Positions 26,894 through 35,629 of a stretch of DNA of 64,000 bases are shown piece by piece (the first letter of the stretch is position 1; every line of letters starts with the position of its first letter). Below the pieces are notes generated by a model. It was not told where the DNA came from. It searched no databases and worked only from the letters and a program-made list of their open reading frames with translations. The stretch is from Martinezella lusitana. GTDB lineage: Bacteria > Pseudomonadota > Alphaproteobacteria > Rhizobiales > Rhizobiaceae. The stretch is from positions 372,001-436,000 of the forward strand of contig NZ_JAFEVL010000010.1 of assembly GCF_016901135.1 (NCBI RefSeq), in the 5' to 3' direction. The position numbers and the translations under genes were made by a program.

Positions 26894-27544
26894 ATGGCGC
26901 AGGAACCGGTTGCGAGACGCAGGCGTAGCAAGGATGAGGCAGGCACCCCGCGTCGCATCCCCAGCCAGCAGCGCGGCCGCGAACGCGTCGAGCGCATATT
27001 GGCCGTGGCGACGGAGCTGATCGCTAGGAATGGCAGCGATGCGCTGCGCATGGGAGAAATCGTCGAGAAAGCGGATGTGTCCTTCGGTTCGCTCTATCAA
27101 TATTTCCCCGACAAAACGGCGATCATCCGCGTCTTGGCCGAGCGCTTCAACGAGCAGGGGCGACTATGCGTCGAGGACGAGCTGCTGACAATAAAGAGTA
27201 CCGATGACCTCCAGGCTGGGCTCGGTCGCATTGTCGACGGCTATTATGCGATGTTTCTTGGCGAGCCCGTCATGCGCGATATCTGGCACGCCACCCAGGC
27301 GGACAAGCTGCTGCAGCAGGTCGATGCCGAGGACATGGAATGGCATTCACAGGCCTTTCTTGCCGTCCTTAAACGTCTTTGGCCTGAGCGTGACGATATG
27401 GAACTCGCACGGATCGCCCGGTTGACGATGCAGCTGGTCGCGGCCGCGGTTCGCTATGCGATCTCGATCGAGAAGGAAGAGGGCGACAGGGCGATCGCGC
27501 TGTTTAAGGCGATGCTGCCTGCCGATCTCGGCGCAGTCCAATAG
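26894..27544 (+). CDS. TetR-family regulator of the NmrA/DUF1772 operon
   Basis: Regulator of 216 residues from the ATG at 26894. The DNA-binding domain reads QRGRERVERILAVATELIAR, then ALRMGEIVEKADVSFGSLYQYFPDKTAIIRVLAE (about residues 47-80). The C-terminal domain resembles the TetR_C group with the helix pattern of small-molecule sensors. It is divergent from the NmrA-like gene; the shared gap of about 100 bases contains the tandem repeats at 26813-26857. Ligand unknown. The gene in front of pyrE is in the same direction but 134 bases away, so it is likely monocistronic. Confidence 0.9.
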   Translation: MAQEPVARRRRSKDEAGTPRRIPSQQRGRERVERILAVATELIARNGSDALRMGEIVEKADVSFGSLYQYFPDKTAIIRVLAERFNEQGRLCVEDELLTIKSTDDLQAGLGRIVDGYYAMFLGEPVMRDIWHATQADKLLQQVDAEDMEWHSQAFLAVLKRLWPERDDMELARIARLTMQLVAAAVRYAISIEKEEGDRAIALFKAMLPADLGAVQ

Positions 27545-27678
27545 ACGCTCCAAACTGCTGCATGTTGGCAATCCGGCCATGCCGATGGCGGATGCATGCA
27601 AAACCTTCTATTCGTCTGGAAACCATTGCCGCTAGCTGCTATTGCCGCTGAAACATTCCAGCTGCGAAGGAGGCCCGC

Positions 27679-28377
27679 ATGACCCAGATGACTTTTTCCG
27701 ATCGCGCCGTCATGGCTGAGTTGGTCGCCAGGATGCTTTGGGAGATCAAGGCGGTGCATTTCAGCGCCGACAAGCCGTACAGGCTGGCCTCCGGCATGGC
27801 GAGCCCGGTCTATATCGACTGCCGCAAGCTGATCTCCTATCCGCGCATCCGCTCGACGGTCATGGATTTCGCCGCCAGCCTCATCGTCCGCAATGCCGGC
27901 TTCGAACAGTTCGATTGCGTTGCCGGCGGCGAGACCGCGGGCATCCCCTTCGCTGCCTTCCTGGCCGAGCGGCTGAACCTGCCGATGATCTATGTCCGCA
28001 AGCAGCCGAAGGGTCATGGTCGTAATTCCCAGATTGAAGGCCATATGCCCGACGGCGCCCGCGTGCTCGTCATCGAGGACCTGACGACGGCCGGCGGCAG
28101 CATGTTCACTTTCATCGATGCCATCCGCGCCGCCGGGGGCATTGTCGAGCACGGCATGGCGCTGTTTTATTATGATATCTTCCCGGAGGCGAAGGAGCGG
28201 TTTGCCAACGGCAAGGTCCGGCTGCATCATATCGCCACCTGGCGCGATGTGCTTGCTGTCGCCAGGGAACAGAAGCTGTTCGACGACAAGACGCTCGAGG
28301 AAGTCGAAGCCTTTCTCAACGCGCCGCTTGTCTGGTCGGGACGGAATGGCGGCGTTTCGGAGCTTCCCAAAAAGTGA
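27679..28377 (+). CDS. pyrE: Orotate phosphoribosyltransferase
   Basis: Converts orotate and PRPP into orotidine monophosphate. The protein has 232 residues, with AGGAGG ribosome site before 27679. The PRPP-binding motif [20 protein letters not shown] lies at about residues 131-150 and the flexible loop [15 protein letters not shown] at about 111-125. [14 protein letters not shown] near residue 50 is the orotate-side region of the rhizobial PyrE. It is near, but not in one operon with, pyrC; frk follows 77 bases downstream. Confidence 0.96.
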   Translation: MTQMTFSDRAVMAELVARMLWEIKAVHFSADKPYRLASGMASPVYIDCRKLISYPRIRSTVMDFAASLIVRNAGFEQFDCVAGGETAGIPFAAFLAERLNLPMIYVRKQPKGHGRNSQIEGHMPDGARVLVIEDLTTAGGSMFTFIDAIRAAGGIVEHGMALFYYDIFPEAKERFANGKVRLHHIATWRDVLAVAREQKLFDDKTLEEVEAFLNAPLVWSGRNGGVSELPKK

Positions 28378-28454
28378 TGCTTTGCTTTTGCCATGAATTT
28401 ATCTAATCGATTTATGAGACTGGACACGACAGACGCGCTCTTTGGGAGGCCGGA

Positions 28455-29381
28455 ATGATATTGTGCTGTGGCGAAGCTTTGATCGATATGCTGCCGCGGG
28501 ATACGACGCAGGGCGAAAAGGGCTTTGCCCCCTATGCCGGCGGCGCGATCTTCAACACCGCGATTGCGCTTGGCCGTCTCGGCGTGCCGACGGGTTTCTT
28601 CACCGGCATCGCCGACGACATGATGGGCGATATCCTGCGCGAGACGCTTGCGGCCGCCAAGGTGGATTACAGCTATTGCGCCATCGCTCCCCGTCCGAGC
28701 ACGATCGCTTTCGTCAAGCTCGTCAACGGCCAGGCGACCTATGCCTTCTACGACGAAGGCTCCGCCGGCCGCATGATCACCGGGGCCGACCTGCCGACCC
28801 TCGGCGATGATTGCGAAGCCCTGCATTTCGGTGCGATCAGCCTGATCCCCAACCCGTGCGGCGAGACCTACGAGGCGCTGATGAAGCGCGAATATCAAAG
28901 CCGGGTGATCTCGCTCGATCCGAATATCCGCCCCAGCTTCATCAAGGACAAGCAGGCGCATATGGGGCGCATCGGCCGCATGGCGGCCATGTCCGATATC
29001 CTGAAATTCTCGGACGAGGATCTGGAATGGTTCGGCATCGCTGGAAACCATGACGAATTGGCTGCCCACTGGCTGAACCAGGGCGCCAAGCTCATCGTCA
29101 TCACCAAGGGTGCCGAGGGTGCTACGGGCTATACGAAGTCGCTGAAAGTCACGGTTCCGAGCGAGCGCGTCACCGTCGTCGACACGGTCGGAGCCGGCGA
29201 CACCTTCGACGCCGGCATTCTGGCATCACTGAAGATGAACGGCCTGCTGACCAAGGCGCAAGTCGCCGCCCTGGACGAAAAGGCGCTGCAGGATGCGCTG
29301 GCGCTCGGCGCAAAGGCTGCGGCTGTTACGGTGTCTCGTGCAGGTGCCAACCCGCCCTGGGCAAGTGAGATCGGGCTTTAA
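28455..29381 (+). CDS. frk: Fructokinase, PfkB family
   Basis: Phosphorylates fructose to fructose-6-phosphate. The protein has 308 residues; it begins MILCCGEALIDMLPRD, the sugar pocket is GGAIFNTAIALGRLGVPTGF (about residues 29-48) and the PfkB signature with catalytic Asp is DTVGAGDTFDAGIL (about 236-249). It sits opposite pgi, which handles the product, and 5.5 kb from the frc transporter, so fructose import and entry into metabolism are clustered. The family also includes other ketose kinases; the neighbourhood with pgi supports Frk. Confidence 0.9.
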   Translation: MILCCGEALIDMLPRDTTQGEKGFAPYAGGAIFNTAIALGRLGVPTGFFTGIADDMMGDILRETLAAAKVDYSYCAIAPRPSTIAFVKLVNGQATYAFYDEGSAGRMITGADLPTLGDDCEALHFGAISLIPNPCGETYEALMKREYQSRVISLDPNIRPSFIKDKQAHMGRIGRMAAMSDILKFSDEDLEWFGIAGNHDELAAHWLNQGAKLIVITKGAEGATGYTKSLKVTVPSERVTVVDTVGAGDTFDAGILASLKMNGLLTKAQVAALDEKALQDALALGAKAAAVTVSRAGANPPWASEIGL

Positions 29382-29384
29382 TTT

Positions 29385-29516
29385 AACCCTCCCCTTGAGG
29401 GGGAGGGTCGGCACGCAGTGCCGGGGTGGGGTGATCCTTTAGGCGTTCCGGCGCGGAGAGCCGTTGTCACCCCCACCCGCCGCTTCGCGGCGACCTCCCC
29501 CCTCAAGGGGGAGGTG
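29385..29516. repeat. 132-base composite palindromic repeat
   Basis: A mosaic of four local hairpins: ACCCTCCCC/GGGGAGGGT (29386-29408), CGGCAC/GTGCCG (29409-29423), CGCCGC/GCGGCG (29478-29492) and ACCTCCCC/GGGGAGGT (29493-29515). GGGTGGGGTGA (about 29424-29434) and TCACCCCCACCC (29467-29478) pair over the centre. The two ends are near inverted copies of each other. This is a rhizobial mosaic element between the convergent frk and pgi genes and likely ends both transcripts. Confidence 0.8.
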
Positions 29517-29526
29517 AATAAGCGCC

Positions 29527-31152
29527 TTACTTCGCGCGGCTTGCCAGCGCAGCCACCAGCCCCTGCGTCGAGGAATCGTGGCCGGCTGCACTTTCCTTGC
29601 CTTCGACAACAGGCAGCAGGCCGGTTGCCAGTTCCTTGCCGAGCTCGACGCCCCACTGGTCGAAGGAGTTGATGCGGAAGAGGACGCCCTCGACGAAGAC
29701 GCGGTGTTCATAGAGCGCGATCAGGCGGCCGAGCGCATAGGGCGTCAGCTTGTCGTAGACGAAGGTGATCGACGGGCGGTTGCCGGTGAAGACGCGGTGC
29801 GGCGCGATGAAATCGGCCTTTTTGTCGTCCATGCCCTTGGAGGTGAGCTGCGCCTTGGCTTCCGCGAAGGTCCGGCCCTTCATCAGCGCTTCCGACTGCG
29901 CCAGGCAATTGGCCATGAGCAGCTGATGCTGGTAGCGCAGCTCCGGCTCGAAGCCGTTCGCGGCGATCATGAATTCGGCCGGGATGACGCTCGTGCCCTG
30001 GTGGATGAGCTGGTAAAAGGCGTGCTGGCCGTTGGTGCCGGGCTCGCCCCACACGACCGGACCGGAATTGCCTTCGACCGGCGTGCCATCGATGGTGACG
30101 CCCTTGCCGTTCGATTCCATGTCGAGCTGCTGCAGATAGGCCGGGAAGCGCGACAGGCGCTGGTCATAGGGCAGGATGGCGCGCGTCGGATAGCCGAGCA
30201 CGTTGCGATGGTAGAAGCCGATGAGGCCGAGCAGCATCGGCAGGTTTTCCTTGAACGGCGCCTTGCGGAAATGGTTGTCCATCGCATGCGCGCCATCCAG
30301 GAACTTGCCGAAGTTTTCCGGGCCGACGGCGATCATCAGCGGCAGGCCGATGGCCGACCAGATCGAGTAGCGGCCGCCGACCCAATCCCAGAAGCCGAAG
30401 ACGCGTTCGCTGTCGATGCCGAAGGCGGCAACCTTGTCGAGCGCCGTCGAAACGGCGGCGAAATGGTGCTGCACCGCGGCCTCGCCGAGCGCATCGGCGA
30501 TGAACTTGCGCGCCGTCTGGGCATTGGTCATCGTTTCGATTGTCGTGAAGGTCTTCGATGCGACGATGAACAGCGTCGTTTCCGGCGAAACGAGCTTCAG
30601 AATGTCGGCAATGTGAGCGCTGTCGATGTTGGAGACGAAATGGGAGCGCGGGCCGTCATGGAAGGGCGCGAGCGCCAGCGTCGCCATGACCGGGCCGAGA
30701 TCGGAGCCGCCGATGCCGATGTTGATGACGTCGGTAATCGCCTTGCCGGTCGAGCCCTTCAGCGCGCCGGAGCGGATGCCGTCGGCGAACTTACCCATGG
30801 CTGCCAGCACGCCGTTGACGTCAGGCATGACATCCTTGCCGTCGACGAGGACCGGCGTATTGGAGCGGTTGCGAAGTGCTGTGTGCAGCACGGCGCGGTT
30901 TTCGGTGAAGTTGATGGCGACGCCCGAGAACATCTCTTCGCGCTTGGCCGCAATGCCGCCTTCGGCCGCGAGCTTTTCGAGAAGGACGAGGACATCGTCG
31001 TTCACCGCGGTCTTGGAATAGTCCATCAGCAGATCGTCGAACGAAGCGTTGAAGCGGGAGAAGCGTTTGGGATCGGCGGCAAAGGCGGCGCGGATATCGG
31101 TGGCCTTCGTTGCCGATGCGGTGCTCTTCAGTTGTTCGACGAGGGCGTTCAT
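29527..31152 (-). CDS. pgi: Glucose-6-phosphate isomerase
   Basis: Interconverts glucose-6-phosphate and fructose-6-phosphate. It has 541 residues, the full length of the large PGI form. Recognisable motifs are [20 protein letters not shown] (about residues 144-163), [10 protein letters not shown], the signature [20 protein letters not shown] (about 260-279) and [19 protein letters not shown] residues near the active-site His of [13 protein letters not shown]. An AGGAGCCTCC-like start region lies at 31153-31165. It is convergent with frk across a palindromic element. Confidence 0.97.
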   Translation of the reverse strand: MNALVEQLKSTASATKATDIRAAFAADPKRFSRFNASFDDLLMDYSKTAVNDDVLVLLEKLAAEGGIAAKREEMFSGVAINFTENRAVLHTALRNRSNTPVLVDGKDVMPDVNGVLAAMGKFADGIRSGALKGSTGKAITDVINIGIGGSDLGPVMATLALAPFHDGPRSHFVSNIDSAHIADILKLVSPETTLFIVASKTFTTIETMTNAQTARKFIADALGEAAVQHHFAAVSTALDKVAAFGIDSERVFGFWDWVGGRYSIWSAIGLPLMIAVGPENFGKFLDGAHAMDNHFRKAPFKENLPMLLGLIGFYHRNVLGYPTRAILPYDQRLSRFPAYLQQLDMESNGKGVTIDGTPVEGNSGPVVWGEPGTNGQHAFYQLIHQGTSVIPAEFMIAANGFEPELRYQHQLLMANCLAQSEALMKGRTFAEAKAQLTSKGMDDKKADFIAPHRVFTGNRPSITFVYDKLTPYALGRLIALYEHRVFVEGVLFRINSFDQWGVELGKELATGLLPVVEGKESAAGHDSSTQGLVAALASRAK

Positions 31153-31269
31153 GGGAGGCTCCTTGCGGTTCGCGCCGCTTGCCGTCAGACGGGCCGGGCG
31201 CTTTGAGTTTGGTCGCGAAAACTATTCCCTATGTAGGGCGCAAATCAAGTTCACGTATCATCCAAAAAC

Positions 31270-31305
31270 GAAAAAAGGCCGCTCGCCGGCAAAGGCGAGC
31301 GGCCT
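31270..31305 (-). terminator. Strong intrinsic terminator after fadD
   Basis: On the minus strand AGGCCGCTCGCC pairs with GGCGAGCGGCCT (arms 31294-31305 and 31276-31287) and is followed directly by a run of T. This 12-bp GC-rich stem plus T-tract is a classical terminator for fadD. Confidence 0.92.
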
Positions 31306-31326
31306 CCTGAATGGCATGGAATTATA

Positions 31327-33024
31327 TCAGCCGCGCAACTCCTTGCGCAGGATCTTGCCGACATTCGATTTCGGCAGCTCCGCACGGAATTCGATGAAGC
31401 GCGGGCGCTTGTAGTTGGTGAGGTTGGCAGCGCAATGCGCTCTGACATCAGCCTCGGTCAGCGCCGGGTCCTTCTTGACGATGAAGAGCTTCACGGCCTC
31501 GCCGGAATGCGGGTCCGGGACACCGACCGCCGCCGCCTCGAGAACGCCCGGATGCATCACGGCGACCTCCTCGATCTCGTTCGGATAGACGTTGAAGCCC
31601 GAGACCAGGATCATGTCCTTCTTGCGGTCGACGATCTTCGTATAGCCGCGCTCGTCCATGAAGCCCATGTCGCCGCTGCGGAAGAAGCCGTCCGATGTCA
31701 TCACCCGCGCGGTTTCCGCCGGCTGCTTCCAGTAGCCGGCCATGACCTGCGGTCCACGGATGCAGATTTCACCGACCTCGCCGAGCGGCAGCGAATTGCC
31801 GCTTTCGTCGCGAATATCGAAATCGGTGCCCGTGATCGGCAGGCCGATCGTTCCGGAGAATTCGGAGCTGTCGAAGCGGTTGGCGCTCGCGACCGGCGAC
31901 GTCTCGGAAAGGCCGTAGCCTTCGGTGATCCAGGCGCCCGTCATCTTCTGCCAGCGCTCGGCCACAGGCCGCTGCACCGCCATGCCACCGGCCAACGTCG
32001 CAGTGTTCGACAGGTCGAGCTTGGTGAATTCGGGATTGTTCATCAGTGCGTTGAACAACGTGTTCAGGCCGGGGAACATGTCGAACTTGTATTTGCCCAG
32101 CTCCTTGATGAAGCCCGGTATATCGCGCGGGTTGGCAACCAGCACGTTATGGCCGCCGATCGACATGCCCATCAGCGAGTTCACCGTCAATGCGAAGATG
32201 TGATAGAGCGGCAGCGCGCAGACGAAGGTCAGCTGCTCGGGCCGCGGCTTGTTGATATAGGCGGACTGCAGCCAGAGCAGCAATTGCAGCTGGTTGGCTA
32301 GCAGATTGGAATGCGTCAGTATCGCACCCTTGGCAACGCCGGTCGTGCCGCCGGTATATTGCAGGAAAGCGATGTCGCTGCCGGAGAGTTCGGAAGGTTT
32401 CAGCGGCAGGCGCGCGCCTTCGGCGATCACGGCCTTGAAATTGCGATGGCCGGGGATGGACCAGGCCGGCACCAGCTTCTTCACCTTGCGGACGATGAAA
32501 TTGACGATATGGCCCTTCACGCCCAGCATGTCGCCGAGAGAGGTGACGACGACGTGGCGAACATCCGTATGCGCCAGAACCTGCTCCACCGTATGGGCGA
32601 AATTCTCCAGGACGAAGATCGCCTTGGCGCCGCAATCGCGCAGCTGGTGCTCGAGTTCACGCGGCGTATAGAGCGGATTGACGTTGACGACGACGAGGCC
32701 GGCGCGAAGTATGCCGTAGGTGGTGACCGGATTTTGCAGCACGTTCGGCATCATCACGGCAACACGATCGCCCTTCTGAAGGCCGAGGCTTTGCAGCCAG
32801 GCGGCGATCTTGCGCGTTTGCGTGCCGAGGTCGCGATAGGTGATCGATTTGCCCATGCTGGTGAAGGCGAGCCGGTCGGCGTAGCGCGCGCAGCTTTCCT
32901 CCAGCAGCGCGACGAGTGATGCATGCTCCAGCGGCGGCAGCTCGGCCGGTACGATGTCCGGATAGGAGGCAAGCCATATTTTTTTGACTTGCGGTCTATC
33001 CGAAGGAGCGGAGACTGAATTCAT
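31327..33024 (-). CDS. fadD: Long-chain fatty acid-CoA ligase
   Basis: Activates fatty acids to acyl-CoA with ATP, the entry to beta-oxidation and phospholipid use. It has 565 residues from the ATG at 33024, which follows GAGGAGGA; a GTG at 33030 is an alternative. The AMP-binding P-loop YTGGTTGVAKGAILTH lies at about residues 217-232, the adenylation motif GYGLSETSP at about 350, and the catalytic C-terminal Lys region NVGKILRKELRG ends the protein. A TTGACGT/ACGTCAA palindrome about 160 bases upstream likely binds a fatty-acid or acyl-CoA regulator. The gene ends in a strong terminator. Confidence 0.94.
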   Translation of the reverse strand: MNSVSAPSDRPQVKKIWLASYPDIVPAELPPLEHASLVALLEESCARYADRLAFTSMGKSITYRDLGTQTRKIAAWLQSLGLQKGDRVAVMMPNVLQNPVTTYGILRAGLVVVNVNPLYTPRELEHQLRDCGAKAIFVLENFAHTVEQVLAHTDVRHVVVTSLGDMLGVKGHIVNFIVRKVKKLVPAWSIPGHRNFKAVIAEGARLPLKPSELSGSDIAFLQYTGGTTGVAKGAILTHSNLLANQLQLLLWLQSAYINKPRPEQLTFVCALPLYHIFALTVNSLMGMSIGGHNVLVANPRDIPGFIKELGKYKFDMFPGLNTLFNALMNNPEFTKLDLSNTATLAGGMAVQRPVAERWQKMTGAWITEGYGLSETSPVASANRFDSSEFSGTIGLPITGTDFDIRDESGNSLPLGEVGEICIRGPQVMAGYWKQPAETARVMTSDGFFRSGDMGFMDERGYTKIVDRKKDMILVSGFNVYPNEIEEVAVMHPGVLEAAAVGVPDPHSGEAVKLFIVKKDPALTEADVRAHCAANLTNYKRPRFIEFRAELPKSNVGKILRKELRG

Positions 33025-33371
33025 GCGCACTTCCTCCTCTACGCATCATAACCAGCCCCGCCGCTTGCGCGGCGGTTATGTAAAGTGTCACTGCGCGACG
33101 GAAAAGTCTCCCGCTTTTCATATCGACGCAGCTTTCGCTCTCAACTAAATCATTTGAGCCCAATGAAAGCTACAATAACCTTGACGTAAACGTCAATAAT
33201 TACCGTGCGCTCACGTTTTTTTACAGTTTTGAAAAAAATGCTGGAACTTTTGCGGTAACGGAGCGTTAATAGGGCCGTTGAAGCATACCCATGGGAGCAT
33301 CGTGTTGCCCTTAATGAGCAGATCGGACGCTCCAAAGTTTATGTGACGCGTATCCAAAAGGAGGTGCGCAT
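33025..33371. other. 347-base intergenic region, fadD promoter
   Basis: AT-rich for this genome (about 33130-33260). It carries the palindrome at 33181-33196 but no gene. The right-hand end contains a strong AAGGAGG ribosome site for the PRC-barrel gene. Confidence 0.6.
33181..33196. promoter_or_regulatory. Candidate acyl-CoA-type regulator operator upstream of fadD
   Basis: The perfect palindrome TTGACGTAAACGTCAA lies 157-172 bases before the fadD start. On the minus strand its TTGACG could also be the -35 element, so bound repressor would block the promoter. The half-sites recur upstream of the nitronate monooxygenase gene at 45040-45063. A similar ACGTnnACGT style is used by LiuR/FadR-like regulators of acyl-CoA genes, but I cannot confirm which. 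Confidence 0.6.
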
Positions 33372-33764
33372 ATGCATAATGAGAGTGCCGAAATCTCTGG
33401 CCGTGACCTCTACGTCAAGGACATGTCGATGCTGGTCGCTTGCGACCGGGTCGAGGGATCCAAGGTATTCGGTTCGGACGGCAGGCAGATTGGTCATATC
33501 GAGCGTCTGATGCTTGAAAAAAGCGATGGACGCATCGCTTTTGTCATTCTGAGTTTCGGCGGCTTTTTCGGCATCGGTCAGGATCACTACCGGTTGCCTT
33601 GGGAAAAGCTGCGCTATGATGCTCGTATCGACGGCTATCGCGTCAGCATGACCAAGAATGACATCGAGAAAGCGCGCCGCTTCGCGAGCAAGGACGAACA
33701 CGACCATAAGGATCATGTCCATAAGAGCCATGATTATTTTGGCGTGCCGCCCTATTGGATGTAA
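33372..33764 (+). CDS. PRC-barrel domain protein
   Basis: Small cytoplasmic protein of 130 residues with an exceptionally good AAGGAGG ribosome site eight bases before the ATG. The PRC-barrel spans about residues 22-95: LVACDRVEGSKVFGSDGRQIGHIERLMLEK, IAFVILSFGGFFGIGQDHYRLPWEKL. The C-terminus is His/Asp/Lys-rich (DEHDHKDHVHKSHDYFG) and ends PPYWM, a feature seen in rhizobial stress-type PRC proteins. No catalytic function is known; PRC proteins act in RNA maturation or cell-envelope stress. The hairpin AGCCCCGC/GCGGGGCT at 33790-33809 terminates it. Confidence 0.82.
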   Translation: MHNESAEISGRDLYVKDMSMLVACDRVEGSKVFGSDGRQIGHIERLMLEKSDGRIAFVILSFGGFFGIGQDHYRLPWEKLRYDARIDGYRVSMTKNDIEKARRFASKDEHDHKDHVHKSHDYFGVPPYWM

Positions 33765-33789
33765 GTACGCCTGCAGATCCGGTCACATG

Positions 33790-33809
33790 AGCCCCGCCGG
33801 CGCGGGGCT
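33790..33809 (+). terminator. Terminator between PRC-barrel gene and glyoxalase gene
   Basis: Stem AGCCCCGC (33790-33797) / GCGGGGCT (33802-33809) with a CGGC loop, followed by TTTGGCTT. It probably works in both directions for the convergent pair. Confidence 0.75.
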
Positions 33810-33824
33810 TTGGCTTGTGCGGCT

Positions 33825-34220
33825 TTATAGAAACCGCCCGTGTCTTTGCACGACCTCGATCTTATAACCGTCGGGGTCGGTGACGAAGAAGAGCAGGGCG
33901 AAAAGCTTCCCATCGCGATTGAGTTCGACGATCTTGCCGGGATTAAGCCCGAGTGTGGCCATGCGCGCATGTTCCTCTCTCAACTCTTCGACCGAGACGG
34001 CAAGGTGGCCATAGGCTTCACCGAGCGTGTAAGGCTCGTTGCGGCCCTGGTTGACTGTCAATTCCAGCTCGAAACCGGTCTCGGCATTGCTGAGATAGAT
34101 GAGCGTGAAGGTCGGGAAGTCGACGCGGTCGGCGACCTCGAGCCCGAATGCCTTTTTGTAGAAATCGACCGAACGTGCCTCGTCGAGCACGCGGATCATC
34201 GAGTGAATCATCTTGGCCAT
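33825..34220 (-). CDS. VOC-family lactoylglutathione lyase-like protein
   Basis: Glyoxalase-fold protein of 131 residues from the ATG at 34220 with GGAG six bases before. The order is HSMIRVLDEARSVDFYKKAFGLEV (residues 6-29), the metal Glu region ETGFELELTVNQG, the His region YGHLAVSVEELREEHARM, and PDGYKIEVVQRHGRF at the C-terminus. These match GloA (methylglyoxal detoxification with glutathione) in length and motif positions. It differs from the short 117-residue rhizobial copies only in minor ways, so other VOC functions remain possible. It is convergent with the PRC gene. Confidence 0.83.
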   Translation of the reverse strand: MAKMIHSMIRVLDEARSVDFYKKAFGLEVADRVDFPTFTLIYLSNAETGFELELTVNQGRNEPYTLGEAYGHLAVSVEELREEHARMATLGLNPGKIVELNRDGKLFALLFFVTDPDGYKIEVVQRHGRFL

Positions 34221-34434
34221 CGGCGCCTCCATAGATCATCTGAGCATCCTCCAAGCCAATGCCACCGGCCGTCGGACAAGACAAGTGCGTCGGAGTGGTG
34301 CCACGCCAACATTCAACTATTGAGATTAAGACGCGCTCCGGGGCTTCTGAATTTCGGTCAGTCTGCTTACACTCCGAGCATTCAGGCAAACGGCCCGATC
34401 GGCCGAAGCCGACTGATGTTCGAAGGGGGAACCT

Positions 34435-34818
34435 ATGTACTACGCTATCCTGGCCTATCACGAAGAGGGCGTCGTGGAATCCTGGAGCGAGGAGGAGGAT
34501 GCGGCGCTCATGGCCGAGCTGCTCCAAATCAATGATCGTCTCGTCAAGGAGAAGTCGCTCGGGCCGGCGGCGCGCCTTGGTCAGACGCAGCGCGCCGTGA
34601 CCTTGCGGGGGAAGGGCGCCGGCATGGTCATCGACGGTCCCTTTGCCGAGACCAAGGAGCAGTTGCTCGGCTTTTATGTCGTCGACTTTCCGACGCTCGA
34701 CGCGGCCGTCGGACTGGCGCGTGACCTGCGTCGCGCCAATCCGACCGCAGTCTATGAGATCAGACCGATCTCGCTTTACCTGCCCGGAGCTCCATTGAGC
34801 GCGCGCGAGGAGGATTAG
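34435..34818 (+). CDS. YCII-domain protein
   Basis: Cytoplasmic protein of 127 residues with the YCII (DGPF) signature: IDGPFAETKEQLLGFYVVDF (about residues 65-84), preceded by MYYAILAYHEEG at the N-terminus and AVYEIRPISLY at the C-terminus. This is the DGPF type often encoded near ECF sigma factors, but no such sigma factor is adjacent here. YCII proteins are thought to be small enzymes or ligand binders; activity is unknown. The start has GAAGGGGGAAC as ribosome site. Confidence 0.85.
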   Translation: MYYAILAYHEEGVVESWSEEEDAALMAELLQINDRLVKEKSLGPAARLGQTQRAVTLRGKGAGMVIDGPFAETKEQLLGFYVVDFPTLDAAVGLARDLRRANPTAVYEIRPISLYLPGAPLSAREED

Positions 34819-34879
34819 CAACGTCTTCGGCACCCTTGATGGCTGCGCCCACTGCCTGAAACGGCAATGCTTTCCGATC

Positions 34880-35629
34880 TCAGTGCGGCTGCAGGCCGAT
34901 CTTGCGGGTTATCGAATGTTCGATCAGTTCCATGCCGTCATAGATCAGCACCGCCATCAGGCCGACGATCAGGCCGCCTTGTAGGATGAAGGCGGTGTTG
35001 TCGTTGATCAGCCCGGCGATGATGACCTCGCCGAGGCCCTTGGCGGCGACGGTGGAGCCGATCGTCGCCGTGCCGATATTGATGACGGTCGCGATCTTCA
35101 GTCCTTCGATGATCAGCGGCAGGGCAAGTGGCAGCTCGACGCGGAACAGCCGCTGCCAGCCATTCATACCCATGCCGTCGGCGGCATCGAGCACGGAGGC
35201 CGGCACCTGCTGCAAACCGGCGACGGTGTTCTCGAAGATCGGCAACAGCGCATAGAGGAAAAGCGCGATCAATGTCGGGACCGCGCCGAAGCCGGTGGTG
35301 GAAATGGCGAGCGCCAGCACGGCAACCGGCGGAAAGGTCTGGCCGGCATTGGCGATCGCCCGCGAAAGCGGCAGGAAGTCGGCGCCGACCGGTCGCGTGA
35401 CGAAGATGCCGCCGAGCACCGCCAGGATGCCGCTCGCGCCGATCGAGATAACGATCAGCTCGAGATGGCTGAGGGCAAGGCTCGGCAGACTGTTCTGCGT
35501 ATAGATCGGCGACGCCCCGAATTTTGTCAGCGGCGCCAGGATCGGCGTCAGCCATTCCGGACGGAACAGCAACACCAGCAGCAGTGCCAGCGCCAGGAGG
35601 CGGAAGAGATTGGCGGCGAGAAGTTTCAT
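34880..35629 (-). CDS. YehW-like betaine ABC transporter permease
   Basis: Inner-membrane permease of 249 residues with about six helices. The EAA loop LDAADGMGMNGWQRLFRVELPLALPLIIEGLK-like stretch lies in the central region (about residues 140-165). It matches YehW, the shorter permease of the OsmF/YehYXW (glycine betaine/choline type) transporter. It is the last gene of the four-gene operon and overlaps the ATPase gene by 4 bases (35626-35629). Confidence 0.88.
   Translation of the reverse strand: MKLLAANLFRLLALALLLVLLFRPEWLTPILAPLTKFGASPIYTQNSLPSLALSHLELIVISIGASGILAVLGGIFVTRPVGADFLPLSRAIANAGQTFPPVAVLALAISTTGFGAVPTLIALFLYALLPIFENTVAGLQQVPASVLDAADGMGMNGWQRLFRVELPLALPLIIEGLKIATVINIGTATIGSTVAAKGLGEVIIAGLINDNTAFILQGGLIVGLMAVLIYDGMELIEHSITRKIGLQPH

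Noticed and set aside
29578..31206. 542-codon open frame antisense to pgi
   Set aside because: Mirror of a well-identified gene; its protein is charged and low in hydrophobic structure.
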